From Massilia antarctica (GTDB lineage Bacteria; Pseudomonadota; Gammaproteobacteria; Burkholderiales; Burkholderiaceae_D), in NCBI RefSeq assembly GCF_015689335.1, contig NZ_CP065053.1, forward strand, positions 3,224,001 to 3,288,000: 64,000 bases of DNA. Direction: 5' to 3'. A program made the position numbers and the translations under genes. Position 1 is the first letter of the stretch. Each line of letters starts with the position of its first letter. The notes under the pieces were generated by a model. That model was not told the DNA's origin, did no database searches, and saw only the letters and a list, made by a program, of their open reading frames with translations. Positions 17,735 to 26,840 of the stretch are shown here, piece by piece.

Positions 17735-20700
17735 ATGGAAAGTAATCGTCGTTTTCGACGGCCCCGCATTGTCGCCAGCGCGGTGCGCAAATTGCGCGCC
17801 CGCGCGGCATTGACCCAACTCGGCCAGGTGCCGCCCGAGCCGGACGACGGCACGGCGGCGCCGCCTCCCCACCTTTCCCTGGTCCCCGACGGCGCCGCCG
17901 GCGCCTCAGACATGTACACCGAAACAGAAACCGATACCGCTACCTTGCCCAATCCAGAACCCGACACCGAGCCGCAAGGCACCCCGCCGCGCCGCCGCAG
18001 CCGCATCAAACTGGTCCTTTGGCTGCTGTTACTGGTCTTGCTGGGCGGCGGCGCGTGGTGGGTGCTCGACGAAGTGCGCACCTCGTCGATGCAGGCCAAC
18101 TACTTTGCCGGCATCGCCAAAAAGATCAGCTACAAGGTCGAGAAGGGCCCGAGCACCAATATCCGCTTCCCGCACGACAGCCCGTACGACGAGCGGCTTG
18201 GCTACGCCAACATGCCCGACTACCTGGCCAAGCTCAAGACGCGCGACTTCATGATCGATTCGCAGGCGCGCCTGTCGCCCAAGATGGTGGAACTGGCCGA
18301 CCAGGGCCTGTTCGCGACCTACCGCGAAAAGACCAAGGTCGGCCTCGAAATCCTCGACTGCCGCAGCGAGCCGCTGTTTTTGGCGCGCTACCCGGAGCGT
18401 TTCTACGAGAAGTTCGACGACGCGCCGTCCTCGCTGGTCAAGAGCCTGCTGTTCATCGAAAACCGCGAGCTGCTCGACCCGACCTACCCGAAACGCAATC
18501 CCGCCGTCGAGTGGGACCGCTTCAGCAAGGCCGTCTTCGACAAGTCGCTGCACGTGTTCAGCGGCGGCGACAAGCGATCGGCCGGCGGCAGCACCCTGGC
18601 CACCCAGATCGAAAAATACCGCCATTCGCCGGACGGGCGTACCAGCTCGCTGTCGGAAAAAGCGCGCCAGATGGTCTCGGCCACCTTGCGCGCCTACCAG
18701 TACGGCGAAGACACCACCAAGGCGCGGCGCCAGATCGTCATCGATTACCTGAACACGGTGCCGCTGTCGGCCAAGCTTGGCTACGGTGAAGTCAACGGCA
18801 TCGGCGACGGCATGTGGGTCTGGTACGGGCGCGATTTCGCGGCCATGAACAAGCTCCTGAAAGACGAACCGCATTCGGCCGACGCGGCGCTGGTCTATAA
18901 ACAGGCGCTGTCGCTGATGATTGCCCAGCGCCGTCCGGCCCACTACCTCGGTGCCGGCGCCAACGACCTGGAAAACCTGACCAACACCCACCTGCGCGTG
19001 CTGGCCCAGGCCGGCGTGATCACGGCGCAGCTGCGCGACGCAGCGCTGGCCGTCAAGCTGGAACCGGCCAAGGGTTCCGGCGTGGCGCCGCCGGCGGCCA
19101 ATGCCTTCGTGTCGCGCAAGGCCTCGAACGCGGTGCGCACTCACCTGGCGGGTCTGCTGGGCGACTCGCGCCTGTACAACCTGGACCGCCTCGACCTGTC
19201 GGTGGTCAGCACGCTCGATTCGGAAGCCCAGAAAGCCGTCACCGCCATGCTGCGCAAGCTGCGCGACGCCGAATCGGCGCAAGCGGCTGGCCTGACCGGC
19301 AAGGGCATGCTGGGCAACGGCGACCCGGCCAACGTGGTGTACAGCTTCACCTTGATGGAACGCGGCGAAAAAGCCAACTACCTGCGCGTGCAGACCGATA
19401 ACTACGACCAGCCGCTCGACATCAACGAAGGCGCCAAGCTCGATCTGGGCTCCACCGCCAAGCTGCGCACCCTGGTGACCTACATGGACATCATCGACCA
19501 GCTGTACCAGCGCTACAACGGCATGAACGCGGCCGAACTGCGCAAGGTGGTGGTCGATCCGAAGGACCGGCTGTCGCAGTGGGGCATCGAATACTTCCTG
19601 GCCTTGCCGGCCGGTGCCGCGCGCGACCTGCCGGCCATGCTGGAAGCGGCGATCGAACGCAAATACTCGGGCAGCCCGGCCGAAGGCTTCTTCACCGGCG
19701 GCGGCATGCACACCTTCGGCAACTTCAGCAAGCTCGATAACACTCGCATCCTGAGCGTGCGCCAGGCGCTGCGCAGCTCGACCAACCTGGTGTTCGTGCG
19801 CCTGATGCGCGACGTGGTGCGCTACTACATGTTCCAGCTGCCGGGTTCCTCGGCGGCGCTGCTGGCCGATTCCGACGATCCGCGCCGCGCCGAATACCTG
19901 GCCCGTTTCGCCGACCGCGAAGGGCGCGAGTTCCTCGGCCGCTTCTATAACAAGTACAAGGGCAAGAACGCGGCCGACGCCGAAAAAGTGCTGCTGGCGA
20001 GCTTCCGTCCGACCCCGACCCGGCTGGCCAACGTGCACCGCACGATCGCCCCGAACGCCACCCTGGCCCAGTTCACGGCCTTCGTGAAGGACAACCTGGT
20101 GTCGGCCAATGAAGTGCCGGACGACCGTATCGCGCGCATGTACGACCAGTACGCGCCGGCCAACATGTCGCTGGCCGACCGCGGCTACCTTGCTTCCATC
20201 CACCCGCTCGAACTGTGGCTGGTCGGTTACTTCCGCGCCAATCCGAATGCCACGTACTCGGACATGATCGCGGCCAGCGTCAAGGAGCGCCAGGAAGTGT
20301 ATGCCTGGCTGTTCAACACGCACCGCAAGCATGCGCAGGACCGCCGCATCGCCGGCTTGCTGGAAGTCGAAGCATTCCTGAAGATCCATGCGCAGTGGAA
20401 GAGGATGGGTTATCCGTTCGACTCCCTGGTGCCGTCGTATGCGACGACCCTGGGCGCGTCGGCCGACCGCCCGGCGGCGCTGGCCGAGATGATGGGCATC
20501 ATCGTCAACAAGGGTGTGCGTAAACCAGTGCAGCGCATCGACTCGCTGCATTTTGCCGTGGGGACGCCGTACGAAACCCTGGTCAAGCAGGCCAAGAGCG
20601 CGCCGGGCGAGCAGATCCTGTCGCCGGAAGTGGCGCGCGCGGTGGCCGATGCGATTCGCGGCGTGGTCTCGGACGGTACCGCCAAGAGGGTCAAGACCGC

Positions 20701-21010
20701 GTTCAAGATGGCCGATGGCAGCATCATTGCCGTGGGTGGCAAGACCGGTACGGGCGACCAGCGTTTCGAGGTGTATGGCGCCGGTGGGCGGCTGATCGAA
20801 TCGCGTTATGTGAACCGCTCGGCGACCTTCGTCTTCAACATCGGCGAGCGCTTTTTCGGCAGCATGACGGCTTATGTACACGGTCCGTCGTCGGCCAACT
20901 ACGACTTCACCAGCGCCTTGCCGGTGCAGTTGCTGACGGTGCTGGCGCCGACCCTGATGCCGATGATCGAGCCGCCGGCGGACAGCACGGCCAAGCAGTG
21001 TGTGCGTTGA
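17735..21010 (+). CDS. Large bifunctional penicillin-binding protein (GT51 plus transpeptidase)
   Basis: A 1091-residue class A penicillin-binding protein that polymerises and cross-links peptidoglycan. It has a basic N-terminus and a Pro-rich cytoplasmic linker. One membrane segment (about 91-110) follows. The GT51 domain has catalytic Glu in ENREL (residue 242) and GGSTLATQ (285-292). The transpeptidase has STAK (573-576), STN (682-684) and KTG (1003-1005). It is longer than E. coli PBP1a/1b, with insertions between the STAK and KTG motifs. Identity with a named PBP is not claimed. It is a single gene with no obvious operon partner. Confidence 0.88.
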   Translation: MESNRRFRRPRIVASAVRKLRARAALTQLGQVPPEPDDGTAAPPPHLSLVPDGAAGASDMYTETETDTATLPNPEPDTEPQGTPPRRRSRIKLVLWLLLLVLLGGGAWWVLDEVRTSSMQANYFAGIAKKISYKVEKGPSTNIRFPHDSPYDERLGYANMPDYLAKLKTRDFMIDSQARLSPKMVELADQGLFATYREKTKVGLEILDCRSEPLFLARYPERFYEKFDDAPSSLVKSLLFIENRELLDPTYPKRNPAVEWDRFSKAVFDKSLHVFSGGDKRSAGGSTLATQIEKYRHSPDGRTSSLSEKARQMVSATLRAYQYGEDTTKARRQIVIDYLNTVPLSAKLGYGEVNGIGDGMWVWYGRDFAAMNKLLKDEPHSADAALVYKQALSLMIAQRRPAHYLGAGANDLENLTNTHLRVLAQAGVITAQLRDAALAVKLEPAKGSGVAPPAANAFVSRKASNAVRTHLAGLLGDSRLYNLDRLDLSVVSTLDSEAQKAVTAMLRKLRDAESAQAAGLTGKGMLGNGDPANVVYSFTLMERGEKANYLRVQTDNYDQPLDINEGAKLDLGSTAKLRTLVTYMDIIDQLYQRYNGMNAAELRKVVVDPKDRLSQWGIEYFLALPAGAARDLPAMLEAAIERKYSGSPAEGFFTGGGMHTFGNFSKLDNTRILSVRQALRSSTNLVFVRLMRDVVRYYMFQLPGSSAALLADSDDPRRAEYLARFADREGREFLGRFYNKYKGKNAADAEKVLLASFRPTPTRLANVHRTIAPNATLAQFTAFVKDNLVSANEVPDDRIARMYDQYAPANMSLADRGYLASIHPLELWLVGYFRANPNATYSDMIAASVKERQEVYAWLFNTHRKHAQDRRIAGLLEVEAFLKIHAQWKRMGYPFDSLVPSYATTLGASADRPAALAEMMGIIVNKGVRKPVQRIDSLHFAVGTPYETLVKQAKSAPGEQILSPEVARAVADAIRGVVSDGTAKRVKTAFKMADGSIIAVGGKTGTGDQRFEVYGAGGRLIESRYVNRSATFVFNIGERFFGSMTAYVHGPSSANYDFTSALPVQLLTVLAPTLMPMIEPPADSTAKQCVR

Positions 21011-21057
21011 GTAGGGCCGCGCGTGCGTTGAGTGTGGCCAAGCGGTGCGTGCGTTGA
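20989..21057 (+). repeat. Tandem copy of the penicillin-binding protein gene's 3' end
   Basis: The last 22 bases of the gene (20989-21010, ending in the stop TGA) recur with two changes at 21036-21057. A partial copy (GCGTGCGTTGAG) lies between. It looks like a small duplication that left extra stop codons downstream. Confidence 0.65.
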
Positions 21058-21101
21058 TAGTAGCCGCGATTTGAACTTGTCGAGAGTAAAACCGCTACAT
21101 T

Positions 21102-21225
21102 AAAAACCGTCGTTCCCGCGTAGGCGGGAACCCAAGTTCGTGCTGCAGCTACAGGCGGCTCGACAAAATTGGGTTCCCGCCTGCGCGGGAAGTCGTTTCT
21201 GCCAATGGCAGGAACGACGGTTTTT
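21102..21225. repeat. REP-like palindromic repeat cluster
   Basis: The 124-base element has perfect 15-base terminal inverted repeats (AAAAACCGTCGTTCC at 21102-21116, its complement at 21211-21225). Inside are three short palindromes of one type: TTCCCGCGTAGGCGGGAA, TTCCCGCCTGCGCGGGAA and TTTCTGCCAATGGCAGGAA. The first and second also pair with each other through GGGAACCCAA / TTGGGTTCCC. No coding capacity is seen. This looks like a dispersed extragenic repeat or a miniature mobile element. Confidence 0.75.
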
Positions 21226-21356
21226 AGGTTGACGGTAGATGCAGGACGGTCGATGCATGTACGGTGGAAGCAAGCATCGGTAGATGCAGCAAGCCGATCC
21301 CACCCCTGACTGATTGCCCTTGCATGTTTGTGCGATTGTTGGCATCGTACCGTTCC

Positions 21357-22697
21357 ATGAAACCTTTGCAACGTGCGATGTCCAAAATCCGGAAGTTTAC
21401 CCAGTTCTCGTTTCGCGACCTGGTTGCCGCCGCCGGCCCCACCGTCCTTACCATCGTCGCGCTGTGCGCGCTCGCTTACTTCCTCGTCGACCCTTCGCCG
21501 CCGCGCAAGGTCACTCTCGGCACCGGCCAGGAAAACAGCGCCTACGAGGAATTCGGCAAAAAATACGCGGCCAAACTCGGCAAGCACGGCATCGCCCTCA
21601 CCTTGCAGCGCTCCCTCGGCTCGCAAGACAACCTGCAGCACCTCAACGAAGGCAAGGTCGATATCGCTTTTGTGCAGAGCGGATCGACCGAACAGGCTGA
21701 AGCCCAGCGCAAGGGACTGGTCTCCCTCGGCAGCCTGTTCACCGAACCGGTCTGGCTGTTCCTGCGTGAGGATGCCAAAGTCACCCAGCTCACGCAGCTC
21801 AAGGGCTTGAAAATCAACCTCGGGCCGGAAGGCAGCGGCGCGCCGAAGCTGTTTCGCCAGGTGCTGGCGCTGAACGGCGTCGAGCCGGGCGACCTGACCA
21901 TCGGCACCTTGGAGAACACGCCGGCCACGGTGGAGCTGCTGGAAGGGCGCATCGATGGCCTGGTCTTCAGTTCCGGTCCGGATGCGCCGCTGGTGCAGAT
22001 GCTGCTGCAAACGCCGGGCTTCAAGCTGTTCGACTTCACCCAGGCCGAAGCGTATTCGCGGCGCTTGCCGTTCGTCTCGCACGTGGTGCTGCCGCGCGGG
22101 ATTGTCGATGTCGGGCGCGATATCCCGGCCCAGGATTATCACCTGATTGCGCCTACCGCGACCCTGGTGGCGCGCGAGGATCTGCATCCGGCGCTGATCG
22201 ATCTGTATGTGCAGGCGGCCAGCGAGATCCATGGCGGGACCGGCTGGTTCCAGCAGCAGGGGCAGTTCCCGTCGGCGCGCTATACTGAAATTCCCGTGGC
22301 GCGCGAAGCGGCCAAATTCTACAAGGATGGCGCGCCGCTGCTGCAGCGCTACATGAGCTTCTGGCTGGCCAATTTCTTCGACCGGATGTGGGTCGTGGTG
22401 GTGGCGCTGGCGGCTTTGGTACTGCCGCTCTCAAAAGTGGTGCCGCCCTTGTACGTGTGGCGCATTCGTTCGCGCGTCTACCGCTGGTACGGGCAGTTGC
22501 GCACCGTGGAGCAGGAGCTGGAGTCCGCCCAGGGGCCGCAGCGCGCGCAGGTATGCGCCGGGCTGCTCAAGCGTCTCGATGAGATCGAGGAACTGGTGAA
22601 CCAGATTTCGATACCACTGGCGTTTGCCGATGGCTTGTATGGACTACGTAGTCACATCAATTTTGTGCGCCAGCGGGTAAAGGCCGCCGCGACGTAG
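21357..22697 (+). CDS. Membrane-anchored TAXI-family solute-binding protein
   Basis: A 446-residue protein related to the TAXI substrate-binding subunits of TRAP transporters. Residues 25-45 form a membrane anchor (TVLTIVALCALAYFLVD). The binding domain follows (VTLGTGQENSAYEEFG, then NLQHLNEGKVDIAFVQSGS and GPEGSGAPKLFRQVL). A second membrane segment lies near residue 345 (MWVVVVALAALVLPL), and a cytoplasmic helical tail ends it. No TRAP permease genes lie nearby. The start is uncertain; ATG at 21357 is used, with 21378 as alternative. Confidence 0.8.
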   Translation: MKPLQRAMSKIRKFTQFSFRDLVAAAGPTVLTIVALCALAYFLVDPSPPRKVTLGTGQENSAYEEFGKKYAAKLGKHGIALTLQRSLGSQDNLQHLNEGKVDIAFVQSGSTEQAEAQRKGLVSLGSLFTEPVWLFLREDAKVTQLTQLKGLKINLGPEGSGAPKLFRQVLALNGVEPGDLTIGTLENTPATVELLEGRIDGLVFSSGPDAPLVQMLLQTPGFKLFDFTQAEAYSRRLPFVSHVVLPRGIVDVGRDIPAQDYHLIAPTATLVAREDLHPALIDLYVQAASEIHGGTGWFQQQGQFPSARYTEIPVAREAAKFYKDGAPLLQRYMSFWLANFFDRMWVVVVALAALVLPLSKVVPPLYVWRIRSRVYRWYGQLRTVEQELESAQGPQRAQVCAGLLKRLDEIEELVNQISIPLAFADGLYGLRSHINFVRQRVKAAAT

Positions 22698-22807
22698 CAA
22701 CGCTGGAGCAGGGCGCTCAATCATGAACCCGGGTTCGCGCCGAGGGCGGCCCGGGTGCGGGAGCGATGGTGAAGCCGATAGGCTATGAACCTATACGGGC
22801 AAGTCCA

Positions 22808-23266
22808 TCAAGCCCCAAGCCACGGCAAGCCTGCCTTGCACCAGCCACCGACGCTCTTGCGGTGACCTTCCGCATCCTTGTCGCCCTCGAAGCCTTCCAG
22901 GATATCGAACGACTGCGCATACCCATTCTCCGTCGCCACCCGCGCGGCGTGACGCGACCTGACACCCGAGCGGCACAAGAACAGCAGCACTTCATCCTTT
23001 TGCGCCACTGCTTCCAGCTGCTGCACGAAATCGGGATTGGGCGCGCCGTCCGGCCAGGTACTCCATTGCACGGCGCAGTGCTGCTGCGCCGCAATCGCGA
23101 CCTTGCCGACCCACGCGCGCTCGGCATCGGTGCGCACGTCCACCAGCCGCACGCGCGCCTCGCTTTGCAGCAGTTCCCACGCCTCCCGCGGCGTTACCGC
23201 GCCCGCATACGGTTGGCCGGGCGCGCGGGTGCGGGCGGTGGCAAGCAGGGTGTCGGCTGTACTCAT
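22808..23266 (-). CDS. Rhodanese-like domain protein
   Basis: A 152-residue single rhodanese domain, probably a sulfurtransferase. The active-site loop is [10 protein letters not shown] with the catalytic Cys98. Upstream elements are [14 protein letters not shown], and downstream is the [11 protein letters not shown] helix. AGGAAA precedes the ATG at 23266. The gene is divergent from glnA and shares the intergenic control region. No partner indicates the sulfur acceptor. Confidence 0.92.
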   Translation of the reverse strand: MSTADTLLATARTRAPGQPYAGAVTPREAWELLQSEARVRLVDVRTDAERAWVGKVAIAAQQHCAVQWSTWPDGAPNPDFVQQLEAVAQKDEVLLFLCRSGVRSRHAARVATENGYAQSFDILEGFEGDKDAEGHRKSVGGWCKAGLPWLGA

Positions 23267-23346
23267 GACGTTTTCCTCGGTGTAGTTTGCGATTATTATA
23301 GGAGCGGCGCACCACGGCGCGGCATTTTTCCCTTTTCGGTGCAGAT

Positions 23347-23363
23347 TGCATCAATTTGGTGCA
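23347..23363. promoter_or_regulatory. NtrC-type binding site 1 upstream of glnA
   Basis: The 17-base near-palindrome TGCATCAATTTGGTGCA matches the enteric NtrC consensus TGCACCA-N3-TGGTGCA at all but one position of the arms. It lies about 170 bases ahead of the predicted sigma54 start point. Confidence 0.65.
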
Positions 23364-23375
23364 ATCAGCAAAATT

Positions 23376-23392
23376 CGCACTCATTCGGTGCG
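23376..23392. promoter_or_regulatory. NtrC-type binding site 2 upstream of glnA
   Basis: The 17-base site CGCACTCATTCGGTGCG has the same symmetry as site 1, with its centre 29 bases away. That is close to three helical turns, as expected for cooperative NtrC binding at an enhancer. Confidence 0.55.
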
Positions 23393-23497
23393 CTCCCGAT
23401 CAGGCGCGCCGCCGGTGTCGCCACGGGGACTCAGGAGTTTAGTGTCATTTGGCAGCATTTTCAACGCTGCTCTGTCCGCTGGCCGGGATGGTCTGGC

Positions 23498-23512
23498 TGG
23501 CACGCTTTCTGC
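23498..23512 (+). promoter_or_regulatory. Sigma54 promoter of glnA
   Basis: TGGCACG-N4-CTGC matches the -24/-12 consensus TGGCACG-N4-TTGC with one change, and the GG and GC doublets are separated by 10 bases as required. It lies 64 bases ahead of the glnA start. With the NtrC-type sites upstream, it predicts nitrogen control by the NtrBC pair encoded in the same cluster. Confidence 0.8.
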
Positions 23513-23575
23513 TATGATCCCTGTGAGTTTTGCCGCCAAGGTGGCAACCCCCCATTTATATTAGGAGAGATACGC

Positions 23576-24991
23576 ATGGCAATGACGGCCGCAGAAGTCT
23601 TGGAGATGGTTAAAGAGAAGCACGTTCGCTTTGTGGACTTTCGCTTCGCCGACACGCGTGGCAAAGAGCAGCACGTAACGGTTCCCGTATCGCACTTCGA
23701 TCTCGACAAATTTGAATCGGGCCATGCTTTCGACGGCTCGTCGATCGCCGGCTGGAAGGGCATCGAAGCGTCCGACATGCTGCTCATGCCAGACCCGAAC
23801 ACGGCCAACATCGATCCGTTCATGGAAGAAGTCACCTTGTTCATGCAGTGCGACGTCATCGAACCGGCCGACGGCAAGGGTTACGACCGCGATCCGCGTT
23901 CGATCGCCAAGCGCGCCGAAGCCTACCTCAAGTCGACCGGCATCGGCGACACTGCTTTCTTCGGCCCTGAGCCGGAATTTTTCATCTTCGACAGCGTGCG
24001 CTGGAAGATCGACATGTCGGGCTGCTTCGTCAAGATCGATTCGGATGAATCGTCGTGGGCGACCGATGCCAAGACCGAAGGCGGCAACAGCGGCCACCGT
24101 CCGACCGTCAAGGGCGGCTACTTCCCGGTGCCACCAGTCGATTCGTTCCAGGACATGCGCTCGGAAATGTGCCTGATCCTCGAAGAACTGGGCATCCCGG
24201 TCGAAGTGCACCACCACGAAGTGGCCGGCGCCGGCCAGAATGAAATCGGCACCCGCTTTTCGACCCTGGTCGAGCGCGCCGACTGGACCCAGAACCTGAA
24301 GTACGTGGTCTGGAACGTGGCTCACAGCTATGGCAAGACCGCCACCTTCATGCCGAAACCGATCGTTGGCGACAATGGCTCGGGCATGCACGTGCACCAG
24401 TCGATCTGGAAAGACGGCAAGAACCTGTTCGCCGGCGACGGCTATGCGGGCCTGTCGGAAGATGCGCTGTTCTACATCGGCGGCATCATCAAGCACGCCA
24501 AGGCACTGAACGCGATCACCAACCCGGGCACCAACTCGTACAAGCGCCTCGTGCCAGGCTACGAAGCGCCGGTCAAGCTGGCTTACTCGGCCAAGAACCG
24601 TTCGGCATCGATCCGCATCCCGCACGTGGCGAACCCGAAAGGCCGCCGCATCGAGACCCGCTTCCCGGATCCGCTGGCGAACGTGTACCTGTGCTTCGCC
24701 GCGCTGCTGATGGCTGGCCTGGACGGCATCGCCAACAAGATCCACCCGGGCGAAGCAGCGTCGAAAGACCTGTACCACCTGCCGCCGGAAGAAGACGCGC
24801 TGATCCCGACCGTCTGCTCTTCGCTCGAAGAAGCGCTCGATAACCTGAACAAGGACCGCGAGTTCCTCACCCGCGGTGGTGTTTTCAGCAACAGCATGAT
24901 CGACGCTTACATCGAACTGAAAATGCAGGACGTGCAGCGCATGCGCATGACCACCCACCCGGCCGAGTTCGATATGTACTACTCGCTGTAA
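23576..24991 (+). CDS. glnA: Glutamine synthetase, type I
   Basis: Makes glutamine from glutamate, ammonia and ATP; forms dodecamers in the cytoplasm. The 471-residue protein has the [21 protein letters not shown] start, the metal-binding EPEFF and the [10 protein letters not shown] loop. The adenylylation site DLYHLPPEE contains Tyr400. That makes it a target of GlnE, encoded at 46744-49482. TTAGGAGA lies ahead of the ATG. The frame stays open far upstream, across the rhodanese gene on the other strand, but that extension is not real. A sigma54 promoter and NtrC sites precede it. Confidence 0.98.
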   Translation: MAMTAAEVLEMVKEKHVRFVDFRFADTRGKEQHVTVPVSHFDLDKFESGHAFDGSSIAGWKGIEASDMLLMPDPNTANIDPFMEEVTLFMQCDVIEPADGKGYDRDPRSIAKRAEAYLKSTGIGDTAFFGPEPEFFIFDSVRWKIDMSGCFVKIDSDESSWATDAKTEGGNSGHRPTVKGGYFPVPPVDSFQDMRSEMCLILEELGIPVEVHHHEVAGAGQNEIGTRFSTLVERADWTQNLKYVVWNVAHSYGKTATFMPKPIVGDNGSGMHVHQSIWKDGKNLFAGDGYAGLSEDALFYIGGIIKHAKALNAITNPGTNSYKRLVPGYEAPVKLAYSAKNRSASIRIPHVANPKGRRIETRFPDPLANVYLCFAALLMAGLDGIANKIHPGEAASKDLYHLPPEEDALIPTVCSSLEEALDNLNKDREFLTRGGVFSNSMIDAYIELKMQDVQRMRMTTHPAEFDMYYSL

Positions 24992-25067
24992 TTGTATTTG
25001 GTTGGCAATCATTGCCAACATGCAGTATCTGTAGCTGGAGAGACATCAAAACGTATCTCTCCGGTAT

Positions 25068-25105
25068 AAAAACGCGAGGAAGGCCACGGCTTTCCTCGCG
25101 TTTTT
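25068..25105 (+). terminator. Intrinsic terminator after glnA
   Basis: AAAACGCGAGGAA and the complementary TTTCCTCGCGTTTTT form a long stem with a small GC loop and a T-tract. A weaker hairpin (CTGGAGAGA with TCTCTCCGG) lies just upstream. It should reduce transcription into the downstream ntrBC genes. Confidence 0.85.
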
Positions 25106-25167
25106 CATTGGATGTTGTATATTCGGTTGAATCTAATTACTCCACGGAATTCCGTGAAACAACGCTG

Positions 25168-25689
25168 ATGCTTATGATAACGAGGATGTCCCGAATTCGC
25201 CCGCACCGACCGCTGCGTTCGCCTTTGCTGGCGCTGGTGCTGCTCGCCGGCCTCGGCGCGCAGCTGCCGGCCCGGGCCGACATCTATTTGTGCGTCGATG
25301 CGAGCGGGCGCAAGGAGTTGACCGACAACCCCAAGCCGGGCTGCAAGCAGCTCGACGTGCCGAACAATATCCCCGCTCCCTCGGGTGGGCGCAAGAGCAG
25401 CGGCCCGGCCAAGCCGGTGACGACGCCGACCGACTTTCCCAAGGTGGCAGGCAGCGAGCAGCGCGCGCGCGACGCCGACCGGCGCGAAATCCTCAACCAG
25501 GAGCTGCACGCCGAAGAGAAGAAGCTGGCCGAGCTCAAACGCGAATACAACAAGGGCGAGCCTGAGCGCCAGGGCAACGAGAAGAACTACGCCAAGTACG
25601 AAGAGCGGGTCAAGTCGATGGCCGATAACATCGCACGCGCCGAAAAGAACATCGAAGCGCTGAAGCGCGAAATCTCGAACATTAAATGA
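25168..25689 (+). CDS. DUF4124 domain protein with coiled-coil tail
   Basis: A 173-residue exported protein. A hydrophobic signal (LLALVLLAGLGAQLPARA) is followed by a DUF4124-type segment (IYLCVDASGRKELTDNPKPGCKQLD). A Pro/Ser-rich linker leads to a C-terminal coiled coil of charged heptads (about residues 110-173). The function is unknown. The start is uncertain: ATGs at 25168, 25174 and 25186 are all in frame. It lies between glnA and ntrB and its stop overlaps the ntrB start by four bases (ATGA), so it is translationally coupled to ntrB. Confidence 0.75.
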   Translation: MLMITRMSRIRPHRPLRSPLLALVLLAGLGAQLPARADIYLCVDASGRKELTDNPKPGCKQLDVPNNIPAPSGGRKSSGPAKPVTTPTDFPKVAGSEQRARDADRREILNQELHAEEKKLAELKREYNKGEPERQGNEKNYAKYEERVKSMADNIARAEKNIEALKREISNIK

Positions 25690-26771
25690 CCATGGCCGCG
25701 CCTTCGGTGCCGCGGCGCGAGGCCCTGGCCGGCCTCGACCTGCTGGCGTCGGCCGTGCTGCTGGTCGACGCCGGCGGCACCATCATCTTTGCCAACGCGG
25801 CTTGCGAGAACCTGCTGGAAAGCTCGCTCAGAGCCCTGCAACGCCAGCAGCTCCATACCCTGTTCCTCAACGCCGAAGAACTGCTCAATCTGTGCGCGCA
25901 GGCGCTGGCCCATAAATACGCCGACCTGCGCCAGGACCTGACCCTGGAGCGCAGCGGACGCGAACCGCTGCATGTGCACAGCATCGTCAGCGAGGCGGGC
26001 GAGCATGGCATCGTGATCGAACTGCGCGAGAACGTCCAGCAGTTGAAACTCGACCGCGAAGAGCGCATCCTCGACCAGAGCCAGGTCAACAAGGAGCTGG
26101 TGCGCAACCTGGCGCACGAGATCAAGAACCCGCTGGGCGGCATCCGCGGCGCGGCGCAGCTGCTCGAACTCGAACTGCCGGCGCGCCACCTGACCCAGCT
26201 GCGCGAATACACGCAGGTGATCATCAAGGAAGCGGACCGCCTGCAAACCCTGGTCGACCGCCTGCTGGCGCCGCACCGGCGCCCGCACATCGTCGGCGAC
26301 GTCAATATCCATGAAGTGTGCGAGCGCGTGCGCAGCCTGATCCTGGCCGAGTTCCCGGCCGGTCTGTCGATCCGGCGCGATTACGATGCGTCGATTCCCG
26401 AGTTCAGGGGCGACAAGGAACAGCTGATCCAGACCGTGCTCAATATCGCGCACAATGCCGCCCAGGCGCTGTCCGAGCGCATTGTGGCGGGCGATGCCGA
26501 GCTGGTTTTCAAGACCCGCGTGGCGCGCCAGGTGACCCTGGCCAAGGTGCGCTACGGGCTGGCATTAGACTTGCATATCATCGACAATGGACCGGGCATC
26601 CCGCCGCAGATCCGCGACCGCATTTTCTATCCCTTGGTATCGGGACGGGAGGGCGGCAGCGGCCTGGGGCTGACACTGGCGCAGACCTTCGTGCAGCAGC
26701 ACATGGGTGTGATCGAGTGCGAAAGCCGGCCTGGATTTACGGATTTCAGGATCCTGTTGCCGCTGCCATAA
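25686..26771 (+). CDS. glnL: Nitrogen-regulation sensor histidine kinase NtrB
   Basis: A cytoplasmic 361-residue kinase/phosphatase that sets the phosphorylation state of NtrC in response to PII. An N-terminal PAS domain covers about residues 14-120. The H-box NLAHEIKNPLGG carries His144. The ATP-binding domain has DNGPGIPP, a phosphorylation-linked FYPLVSGREGGSGLGL and the C-terminal G box. The start overlaps the preceding DUF4124 gene. ntrC follows after about 70 bases. Confidence 0.96.
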   Translation: MTMAAPSVPRREALAGLDLLASAVLLVDAGGTIIFANAACENLLESSLRALQRQQLHTLFLNAEELLNLCAQALAHKYADLRQDLTLERSGREPLHVHSIVSEAGEHGIVIELRENVQQLKLDREERILDQSQVNKELVRNLAHEIKNPLGGIRGAAQLLELELPARHLTQLREYTQVIIKEADRLQTLVDRLLAPHRRPHIVGDVNIHEVCERVRSLILAEFPAGLSIRRDYDASIPEFRGDKEQLIQTVLNIAHNAAQALSERIVAGDAELVFKTRVARQVTLAKVRYGLALDLHIIDNGPGIPPQIRDRIFYPLVSGREGGSGLGLTLAQTFVQQHMGVIECESRPGFTDFRILLPLP

Positions 26772-26840
26772 GCCGCGCTTCAGCTTCGACAGTCCGGGTC
26801 CCATCAATTGAAGATCCATATTGCGGGGAAGCGCGAACAC

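Noticed and set aside
18029..20881. 950-codon open frame antisense to the penicillin-binding protein gene
   Set aside because: High GC content opens long antisense frames; its translation is low-complexity (His/Arg/Val/Gln-rich) and the sense gene has full catalytic motifs.
22766..23575. 270-residue N-terminal extension of glutamine synthetase
   Set aside because: It crosses the antisense rhodanese gene and the sigma54 promoter. The conserved protein starts at 23576 with a good ribosome site.
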